DNA of 64,000 bases from JAMXLO01 sp963818775. GTDB lineage: Bacteria; Pseudomonadota; Alphaproteobacteria; Acetobacterales; Acetobacteraceae. The stretch covers positions 278,626 to 342,625 of the forward strand of contig CAWFUF010000004.1 in NCBI GenBank assembly GCA_963818775.1, written 5' to 3'. This document shows, piece after piece, positions 41,634-48,860 of this stretch. Made by a program: the position numbers and the translations under genes. Numbering within the stretch: position 1 is the first letter of the stretch; each line of letters begins with the position of its first letter. The notes under the pieces are model-generated. The model saw only the letters and a list, made by a program, of their open reading frames with translations. It searched no databases and had not been told where the DNA came from.

Positions 41634-41961
41634 CTTTCTGCTCGTCGCGCTGTAATTATCGCCGCTGGCCTGCACGCCCGTTGATGCGCTTCAGCTTGCG
41701 TTGTGAGCATCAAGGGGCAGGCCAATGATTTTGCGGAAGGGTTGCGGACGTCGCGCATCGCATCGACGGCAGCGGCGTAGACCGCGCGCTTGTTCTGGAA
41801 CGCGATCTCGGCGGCTGGCACCGGCAAAGAAAAGACAGCGTGGTAGTAGGGTACCGGCAGCAACACGGCCTGCTGCGCCTCGAGAGCAGCAGACATCGAG
41901 GCACCACGGCCATCATGCCTGATAGGGCTAAGGTCGAGGTCGCCGTTCAGGTGGTGGATCT
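41634..41961. other. Non-coding gap containing an IS91-type scrap
   Basis: Between the tail-anchored protein gene and the helicase 3' end. Apart from the transposase fragment at about 41770-41866 nothing functional is seen. Confidence 0.5.
41770..41866 (-). pseudogene. IS91-type transposase fragment
   Basis: A short minus-strand reading LLPVPYYHAVFSLPVPAAEI followed by FQNKRAVYAAAVDAM matches the conserved LP-PYxHxVFTLP and FQNKxxVY region of IS91-family Y2 transposases. Only about 30 residues remain. Confidence 0.55.
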
Positions 41962-44900
41962 CTACAACGTGGCACCCGGCCGTTCCTCTACGACCATTGG
42001 CAACTCGCTGGCCGGTTCGGAATGCACCTTGAATACCGCGGCGCGTAGCGCTCGTGCTTGGGCGACCGCATCGGCCCGAAAATCGTGGCGGGCTGCTTCT
42101 GTTCGCCATGCGCCGAAACCTTGATCAAGAAGAAGCGCGATGCGCCGTCCGTCACGAAGGGTAAGGGTCAGGCTGCGCGCATGAGGAAGGTCGGCTTTCG
42201 CTCGAAGCTCAATATTCGCCTTAGGCAAGAGCGCTTGGAGCAGCTGGCGACGCTGCCCATCTTCGGAGAAGGAATGAAATACTGTCCATCCCAGCCGTTC
42301 GGGCCGTTCAAGCCGAGCTGTGGCGATGTTGACTTGGGCGGTCCCTACCCCAGGCATCGTGCTCAGCACCTCAAACAGTAGCCGTATGCTGAGCGGCGAG
42401 ATGAGGTAGCGATCTGTGTAGTGTGTCGAAAGCACGCCATGTGCCTTGATCGCGGCAGCCGTCAAGGGGCTTTCGGCGGCCAGAATATTCCAGAAGGAAC
42501 GGCCGAAACTTCCAACCGAACCGTTGAGTCTGTCTGCCAACCGTATGAGCCGGGCATTGCCCGCTGACAGCTTGACAAGACGTTCGCTGTCAAACTCCTG
42601 CAATCGCTCCAATGGCGGGGCGGGGCCTCGCACCAGGGCGGTCCTGGCACCTAGGCCCCACGCGGGCCCCGGGATGGCCTCTGCCTTGTCCGGAGAAGCA
42701 ATAGCGATTGTATGACCCTGCAGCTCGACTACGGCGAGCACCGGCGCCTCTTCGGCTATCGGCATTTTCGGCACGTGCAGCAACGACGCATGTGCAGCGA
42801 GCCGGTGAAGATCGAGCTTCTGGGCCATGTCCAGTGCGGCGTCCGTCATTGCGGTACTGTGTACCACAAGCCGCGGTGTCGCGCCGGCCTGCTGCAAACG
42901 CGCCAACAGGCCAGCTATCGGCCAAGCCGCAAGCTCCCAGTCCCTTGTCTGGCCATGCAGGAAAAAGGTGACGCCAGACAGCGCTCCGGCGCGCCGCTGT
43001 CGATCGAGCCATTCCGGTAGTGGGTGTCCAAGGGTTCTGGTCTCCGGTCCCAGCACGCGCAAGACATCCGGGAGAACGAGCCGCGCGCGCAGAGTTGTCA
43101 CCAGTGCGAGCCCACCTGGCCGGTCGAGCCGCTCCTCCGCAAAGTTGAGATCAGGGCGCAGCACGCAAGCCGGACAACCGTTGCTGCACTCCTGGGGACA
43201 ATTGAGCCGCTCGGACGCACGGGCCACGCACTCGGAGAACCAGTCCGGTTCCGCCAGACGGGTAACAAGACCGGCGCCACCCGCGGCCCGATCATGCAGG
43301 AAGATGGACACGCGCGCTTCGCCCGCGGGCCCTGTGGAGGTGCCGAGAGCCAGGCCGATCTCTCGCACCTCCGCCCCCAGGCGCTCAGCCAACGCTTCGC
43401 GAAGAGCGGCGGCGACCGCCAAGCCAGCTGCCCGCTTGGCACCGACGGGAAGCTGTAACTCGAAGACGTCGGTCTGGGCGTCATGTACGAAACGAAGATT
43501 GCGTTGAAGTGGTTCAGTAAGGCCGCCCGGACAATACCCTCCCACGAGCTTCACCGACCGTCCGTTGGCTAGCGGGGTATGGCGCCGGATGGCGCCCGGC
43601 ATGGCAGGCGTGGCAGCCGTCGTCTCCTCGTTTTCCGATTCAGCCCGTCCGCACAACAAGCAAAGGGCGTAGCCGCAGCCCGCCGCGCCGGAACTCAATG
43701 TGATCACCTCTCCCACTGGATCTGCCCGCAGCCGCCCCATCTCCGGGTCGGGCAACGCCTGCCAGGGCGCGCTTGCCGCTCGGATGCGCGGCATCTGGTA
43801 TGGCACGTGACCGAGGCTCTCGTAGCCGGAATGGGGGGCACGGCGGCCCAGAAAGCCGGATGGTCGGAGTGTGCGGCGCCGTTGTGGAGCCGGTGCTTCA
43901 CAGGATGGACAAACGTCGGGTACCAGGCGCGTGAGACCGAAGGCGCGACAGGAGCCGCATTCCCAGAAAAACTGCAGGTCCTCCAATCCAGATGTATCGG
44001 ACAACGCGCCCCAAGCCGGTAGCACCCCTTCGCTGAGGTGCACCAAGCCATCCACGACCACCTCGGCGCCCGGTGCGTATTCGCGAATGGCGACGTCCAG
44101 CGTGCGGGAGGCTCCGCCTCTTCGCTCGCCATATGCGATAACCAGAGAGCCGTCCTGGCGGTCGCGCTCGTGGCCGGACAAATGATCGAACGAGACAACA
44201 TCAACCGGAAAGCCGTAGGCGGGAGTAAATCCACGTCTGGCAAGCTCGCCCAGCAAGAACTCCCCGCGCATGCGCTTCGCGCGGTTCGACAAAGCCGCCT
44301 GCACCTCCGGTTCCGCGGCAGCAGCGGCGCGCTCTAGCAATTCGCGATATTCCGCCCGCCAGTGCACCAGCAGCGTCTCAAGGCATTCCGCTGTTTCTGC
44401 GGCGAGATAGTCCAGGTCTCGACCTGCAAGCACAGTGCCTCGGGTCAGTGCGGCGAGGTGGTGCGAAAATGCATCGTCATCGAGGCGGTTTGTGTTAAGC
44501 GAGGCAATGAATGCTTCGACTGGCGAACCGGACGCCACCGGCTCATCGACCACCTCCGCGGCGCCGAAAAACGCCCCGATTGATGTTCTGATGTTGAAGC
44601 CATCGGGCTGGCCGCGGAGGAACGCGCCCAAGAGCGCCGCATGCACGTGGCGGGCAACGAGGGCAGGACTGTCTAATCGCACCGACGGCGCTGCGATGGG
44701 CGCGGCCAAATATTGCGGCGGCGCGGCGAATGCTATCTCGTCCCAGGGAAGATCTCGACAGAAGGTGACAGCGAAGGCAAAGGCCTCGTCCCGCCGTCCC
44801 GCGCGCCCCACGCGCTGGCGGTAATTCGAAACAGACGGTGGCACGTTGGCGTTCACTACAAGCGCCACATTCGGAATATCAACGCCCATCTCCATAGTGG

Positions 44901-46221
44901 TGGTGCAATTCAGAATGTTGATGCGACCGTCCTTGAAGCGCTGCTCATAGATCTGCAGCACAGGCCGGTCGATTTGCGCGGAATGCTCCTGCGCCCGTAG
45001 AAACGGCGCATATTCTGCGCTCCGGTCGTGTAGGTTCGTCCACAGCCCCTGCGCGCGCAGCAATGCTATCTCAGGCGCTCCGCGGCACCAATCACGTATT
45101 GCCACCCGCTGATCGGGTGCCAGCCCACCCGCATTCGCTATGGGCAGCTGCGGGTAGTCCACCGAAGCTAGCCGCCGGGCAGGATCGTAAGGTGACCGCC
45201 CGGCTGGGGAATATCCAAAGACACGTCGCGTAACCGGACAGAGCCAGCCCTGTTTCAGACGCGCCACTGCGGCAAACCGGAAATCAAGGCGCCAGGCACC
45301 TCGACCGACATCCCGGGCAACCGTGCTGGTAATTAGCGTCCAAAGCGCAGCAAGAACTTCACCAGCCCTGTCCTGATCCCCGCGATCTTCCCAGTCTCCA
45401 TTTAGCAGCGCGTAGATCAAACGGTGCAGGCGTGACGGATTGCCGAGCTGCGGCTTTGGGCCGGGCCAGGGCCGGACGCCTTCTGGGCGATCCTGCGGCG
45501 CGAGCCCCGGTGAACAAACCGCGCGTAGCCATCCGCCACGGGGGGCGATCCAGCGCACCATCCAGTCCGGGCGGATATCGACCGCGAGGTTATCCCGGAA
45601 ACCGAAGTCGACAGCCGCCAGAGCAAGGCCTATCCAGCCTTCGGCATCCACACCGGCTTCCCGAAGCGCTCCCGGAACAGTGCCACTCGCCCGCTCCTCC
45701 AGGCGAGGAAAAGCGAGACGCAGGAGTCCCATCGTCTCCGGGTTGTTCTGCACCTTAGGACGGCGGAACAGTTCCCGATAAAGGAACATCGCGGCAAGCT
45801 TTTGCGGATCGGCTGCCATCTCCCGACCGCCCCCAGCGCGCTCACGCCACACCTCGCAAGCGAAATCACGGAGCTCTGCCTGCTGGGACAGCCGTTCCAC
45901 AAGACCGGCCCAGGGCACCGGCTTCGCCGCTCCGGCCAATTCGCTTCGGATCCGCTGGATATCCTCAGCGTATTCGGCAGGGTCGGTTTGATAGAGCGCA
46001 AGCCGTCTTTCAAGTCGTGCGCGCTCTTCACCCTCAGGCCCGCGGTCTTCTTGCGCCGCGTGATACAGGAAGGCGCGGGTCAGAGTCCGCTCGGCTTCCT
46101 GCTGCAGCTTCGCAGCCAATCGGGCTGTGCCTTGGCGACTGTCCGAGAAGCTGAGAGCGCGGCGGCCGCCCATCGGCAGGCCAGGCTGGTCGAGCGGAGC
46201 TGCCAACGCCTCCAGCAGCAT
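41962..46221 (-). CDS. Druantia DruE-like helicase, C-terminal 1,419 residues (frameshifted from the upstream parts)
   Basis: The largest piece of an approximately 2,050-residue helicase. The frame opens with LQPLRFGPPFFLGNAIPMLL just before the first ATG, then RRALSFSDSRQGTARLAAKL, helicase motif V/VI (NCTTTMEMGVDIPNVALVVN, YRQRVGRAGRRDEA), a zinc ribbon (CGSCRAFGLTRLVPDVCPSC), and a DUF1998/MrfA-like cysteine cluster (LNCPQECSNGCPACV) near residue 1,060. An approximately 340-residue C-terminal extension of unknown fold follows. Size, DUF1998-type zinc site and gene order fit DruE of Druantia type III; DrmA of DISARM and other DUF1998 helicases are alternatives but are usually shorter. It is separated from the middle part by a frameshift near 46,270, so a full-length product requires frame correction. 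Confidence 0.7.
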   Translation of the reverse strand: MLLEALAAPLDQPGLPMGGRRALSFSDSRQGTARLAAKLQQEAERTLTRAFLYHAAQEDRGPEGEERARLERRLALYQTDPAEYAEDIQRIRSELAGAAKPVPWAGLVERLSQQAELRDFACEVWRERAGGGREMAADPQKLAAMFLYRELFRRPKVQNNPETMGLLRLAFPRLEERASGTVPGALREAGVDAEGWIGLALAAVDFGFRDNLAVDIRPDWMVRWIAPRGGWLRAVCSPGLAPQDRPEGVRPWPGPKPQLGNPSRLHRLIYALLNGDWEDRGDQDRAGEVLAALWTLITSTVARDVGRGAWRLDFRFAAVARLKQGWLCPVTRRVFGYSPAGRSPYDPARRLASVDYPQLPIANAGGLAPDQRVAIRDWCRGAPEIALLRAQGLWTNLHDRSAEYAPFLRAQEHSAQIDRPVLQIYEQRFKDGRINILNCTTTMEMGVDIPNVALVVNANVPPSVSNYRQRVGRAGRRDEAFAFAVTFCRDLPWDEIAFAAPPQYLAAPIAAPSVRLDSPALVARHVHAALLGAFLRGQPDGFNIRTSIGAFFGAAEVVDEPVASGSPVEAFIASLNTNRLDDDAFSHHLAALTRGTVLAGRDLDYLAAETAECLETLLVHWRAEYRELLERAAAAAEPEVQAALSNRAKRMRGEFLLGELARRGFTPAYGFPVDVVSFDHLSGHERDRQDGSLVIAYGERRGGASRTLDVAIREYAPGAEVVVDGLVHLSEGVLPAWGALSDTSGLEDLQFFWECGSCRAFGLTRLVPDVCPSCEAPAPQRRRTLRPSGFLGRRAPHSGYESLGHVPYQMPRIRAASAPWQALPDPEMGRLRADPVGEVITLSSGAAGCGYALCLLCGRAESENEETTAATPAMPGAIRRHTPLANGRSVKLVGGYCPGGLTEPLQRNLRFVHDAQTDVFELQLPVGAKRAAGLAVAAALREALAERLGAEVREIGLALGTSTGPAGEARVSIFLHDRAAGGAGLVTRLAEPDWFSECVARASERLNCPQECSNGCPACVLRPDLNFAEERLDRPGGLALVTTLRARLVLPDVLRVLGPETRTLGHPLPEWLDRQRRAGALSGVTFFLHGQTRDWELAAWPIAGLLARLQQAGATPRLVVHSTAMTDAALDMAQKLDLHRLAAHASLLHVPKMPIAEEAPVLAVVELQGHTIAIASPDKAEAIPGPAWGLGARTALVRGPAPPLERLQEFDSERLVKLSAGNARLIRLADRLNGSVGSFGRSFWNILAAESPLTAAAIKAHGVLSTHYTDRYLISPLSIRLLFEVLSTMPGVGTAQVNIATARLERPERLGWTVFHSFSEDGQRRQLLQALLPKANIELRAKADLPHARSLTLTLRDGRRIALLLDQGFGAWRTEAARHDFRADAVAQARALRAAVFKVHSEPASELPMVVEERPGATL

Positions 46222-47558
46222 AGGAATCGCATTGCCGAGGAAGAAGGGCGGCCCGAAGCGCAGCGGCTGCAGACGAGCGTCCGCGCACCGTCACAGCAAT
46301 TGCGGGCTGTTTCATCCTCGATCAGCGCTAGCGTCGTCCACCGAGCGCCTTCGGGCGGCGCATTGTCAAAAATCACTCCGTTGTCCAGTTGGACGAATCG
46401 ATCACGCACGGTCCCGCGCGTTGGACCCAGCAATACCCGATCGCGAGCGACGACCGTTGCCTCCTCCGGATCCGGCTCGGCATCCACGGCGAAATCGTCA
46501 ATATCACCAGCACGCAACGGAACCAGCCGGGCCGCCATCCCAGCCTCCAATCCGGCGCGTAGATGCGGCGTGCCGCACTCGTTGCAGGCAACTAGCTCGA
46601 AAACCGGCGCGCCGCACTGACACTGGTCGCGCTGACGTAGCCAAACGGCGCCGAAGCCCCAATTCGCATCCGGCTCCATCAGCTCCGGGTCCCGCGATGG
46701 ACAGGCTGGATCAACGCAGACCCACACGCCACCCAGTGACCGCTGAAAAAGATGCGCCCGCCAGGGCAGGAGCCGGTTCCCTGTACCGTTCCGCGCCGCT
46801 GCAGCCGCATCGAGAAGGAGCTGGGTATCGTCGCGCGGCTTCTCGCCTGCCGGACCGAACAGTTGTTCGCCCGCTTCGGTCAGGCTGACGCCTTGTCTGG
46901 CCATCGATCGCATCAAGCGGCGCAGCCGTGGATGCGGTGCAAGATTGTCCCATAATTCCTGAGGCTGCAGGTCTGCCAGCCTCGTCGGATCTAGTGGTGC
47001 GTCATAGCCCTCGGCGGGAAGCGCCGCCTGGGCTTCGCGACCTTCGATGACGCACACACGGTCGGTGCTCTGCCCAGCTAGGTCCGCCACGAATTGCGTG
47101 AGCTTCTCTTGTGTGCTGGGTCCCTCACTTATGGTGGCCGAGGTCGCGATAAGTCGCACATCCTCGGGGGCAACCCCGAACGCGGCTCGTACGCGGCGCA
47201 GGAGCAGCGCCATCTCCGCCGCCTGTGCCCCGATATAGCTATTCGCCTCGTCCAGGACGATCCAGCGCAACAAACCTGGCGAGCGTTCGAGTATATCGCG
47301 GTCCTGCGCACGCAGAAGCAAGTATTCGAGCATCGTCACGTTGGTTACGAGGATTGCCGGGGGTGATTTGCGGATTGATCGCCGGTCGCTTAGTTCCGCA
47401 GCAGCAGGCGAACGCGTGACCTGGCGTGGCGTCTCCGGGGTCATCCCGTTATACAGCGCGAAGTTGATGCGATGACGAAGCGACTCAGTCCAAGCCGCAA
47501 GCCGCTCGCGCTGGCTCTCGATCAACGCATTCAGCGGATAAATGATGATCGCGCGCAC
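46080..47558 (-). CDS. Druantia DruE-like helicase, middle part (492 codons, frameshifted)
   Basis: Continues the helicase core: motif Ia (IIIYPLNALIESQ), motif Ib (ILVTNVTMLEYLLLRAQD), motif II as DEAN (WIVLDEANSYIGAQAAEMAL) in place of the usual DEAH, motif III (LIATSATIS) and a zinc-ribbon-like cysteine region (CVDPACPSRD, CQCGAPVFELVACNECG). Homology ends near codon 430 (CDGARTLV), after which the frame is nonsense. The true continuation is in the frame of the 1,419-codon piece, implying loss of one base near 46,270. The first usable start (GTG, 47556-47558) lies inside the domain, confirming that this is an internal fragment rather than a separate gene. Confidence 0.65.
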   Translation of the reverse strand: MRAIIIYPLNALIESQRERLAAWTESLRHRINFALYNGMTPETPRQVTRSPAAAELSDRRSIRKSPPAILVTNVTMLEYLLLRAQDRDILERSPGLLRWIVLDEANSYIGAQAAEMALLLRRVRAAFGVAPEDVRLIATSATISEGPSTQEKLTQFVADLAGQSTDRVCVIEGREAQAALPAEGYDAPLDPTRLADLQPQELWDNLAPHPRLRRLMRSMARQGVSLTEAGEQLFGPAGEKPRDDTQLLLDAAAAARNGTGNRLLPWRAHLFQRSLGGVWVCVDPACPSRDPELMEPDANWGFGAVWLRQRDQCQCGAPVFELVACNECGTPHLRAGLEAGMAARLVPLRAGDIDDFAVDAEPDPEEATVVARDRVLLGPTRGTVRDRFVQLDNGVIFDNAPPEGARWTTLALIEDETARNCCDGARTLVCSRCASGRPSSSAMRFLCCWRRWQLRSTSLACRWAAAALSASRTVAKAQPDWLRSCSRKPSGL

Positions 47559-47562
47559 GCCG

Positions 47563-48009
47563 CTAACTAAGCTGGCCCTTCGCTAGATCGCGCAACAAAT
47601 CGTCCAGTACTGGAACCATGAAGCATTCGGTCTTCCCGGAACCGGTGCCGGAGGTCACCAGAATGGACAGACCGTCTTGTGCAGCCTGCCATGCCTGAAG
47701 CTGGTGCGCGAATGGCTGCCGATCTCGCGGCATGCGCTCTGTCGCGGCCCCGTCGAGCGCCGCCACCAGGTCTGGATGCAGGAGATTGCCGTCCAAGTCG
47801 CCTAGGCTGCAGGGGGCGGTTTGCCAAACACGTGCCGCTTCGAACACCGGGTCGGCAATGAGCGTGTCCGATTTGCCCCGTGGGGCTGCAAGTCGGCGCA
47901 ATAGAACGGCATTGAGCGCTGGTGAATTGAGGCGGCTGCGAGCGACGACAGCCGAGGCCGCACGGCTGGCGAGCCGCTCGATGGTTTCGCCAAGGCCCGA
48001 TCGGTTCAT
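47563..48009 (-). CDS. Druantia DruE-like helicase, N-terminal 148 codons (frameshifted)
   Basis: Start of the large helicase. Its ATG (48007-48009) overlaps the stop of the preceding gene as ATGA. It contains a Q-like motif (FAHQLQAWQAAQ) and Walker A (LVTSGTGSGKTECFMVPVL) at residues about 115-135, then LLRDLAKG before an early stop. Restoring one G in the GGG run near 47,575 would join it in frame to ASLVSGVRAIIIYPLNAL of the next piece. As read, the protein ends right after the ATP-binding loop and cannot be a functional ATPase. Confidence 0.65.
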   Translation of the reverse strand: MNRSGLGETIERLASRAASAVVARSRLNSPALNAVLLRRLAAPRGKSDTLIADPVFEAARVWQTAPCSLGDLDGNLLHPDLVAALDGAATERMPRDRQPFAHQLQAWQAAQDGLSILVTSGTGSGKTECFMVPVLDDLLRDLAKGQLS

Positions 48010-48860
48010 TGACTTGCTTCCTTGAGCGCAAAGCCAATCGCCGCTGGCAGAGCAGCGTCGAAGAAGACGGGATCAACCAGCCGGAGATTAATGAGAGCCA
48101 GAATTTCCTTAGTCGATGCTGGGGGTCGCCGTTCGGTCGCAAACTCCGCAGCTATGAGAGGAGCTTCAATCACCGATTGTGCGTAACGATTGAAGCTCAA
48201 ACCTTGCGCGGGGTACCAAGGAACGATCCTGCCAATTCCAGTCGGCAGTCGATCGAAACGGCGTGCAGCCTCTTGGGCGAGTTCATTCAAACGTTCGAGG
48301 GGATTGGGGACGAAAAGCGTGTGGACTGGATCTTGGTTCCGAAGCGCAACGGCAACATCTAGAAGCTCTGCCCGCACAAGTGCTGCGCCGAAGTGTCCTG
48401 CCAACTCCGAGCGAAACGATAGAACGGCCTCAATTCGGCGGGCAAGAGCGATAACGGCTTCTTCCTTGGCCTCACTCGGCGCGAAACCTGTTGCGAGGCG
48501 TACCCGTTGTCGCCTGCCGTAGTCTACACGCAATGCGTCGACGAATGCCGCCACCGGCAATGCCGGCCAGAAGATTGGCGCGGCCATGTCAAGCGCCAAC
48601 GCGTCGCCGATGTCCGCTTGTGGGACACGGAGGACCAGCGCAACTGCAGCTTCTGGCGCCTGAGCCAGTGCCTGCACCTGATCTGCCACCCCGGCATCGC
48701 CGCATTGGCCTACGCTCAGTATTAGGCGCCATAACCGTTCCCACCGCGGATCTTCCGGCTCCTCTATGAGGTGACGCCATTCGAGCGCGTAGCTCGAGAT
48801 CCGAGCATCGCGGGTCGATTTAGCCATTGGTCGTGGCGCCCAGACCACAGCCCGTTGCAC
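48006..48860 (-). CDS. DruH-like protein, C-terminal part (284 codons)
   Basis: The frame is open from a GTG at 48858-48860, VQRAVVWAPRPMAKSTRDAR, then ALEWRHLIEEPEDPRWERLW. It overlaps the 3' end of the preceding 826-codon gene by 97 nt and lacks its own ribosome-binding site. Adding one G to the GGGG run near 48,866 would fuse the preceding gene's IQSHLEG directly to AVQRAVVWAP, giving one protein of about 1,100 residues. I therefore read it as the C-terminus of that gene after a frameshift; reinitiation or programmed frameshifting are less likely alternatives. No catalytic motif recognised. Confidence 0.55.
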   Translation of the reverse strand: MQRAVVWAPRPMAKSTRDARISSYALEWRHLIEEPEDPRWERLWRLILSVGQCGDAGVADQVQALAQAPEAAVALVLRVPQADIGDALALDMAAPIFWPALPVAAFVDALRVDYGRRQRVRLATGFAPSEAKEEAVIALARRIEAVLSFRSELAGHFGAALVRAELLDVAVALRNQDPVHTLFVPNPLERLNELAQEAARRFDRLPTGIGRIVPWYPAQGLSFNRYAQSVIEAPLIAAEFATERRPPASTKEILALINLRLVDPVFFDAALPAAIGFALKEASQ

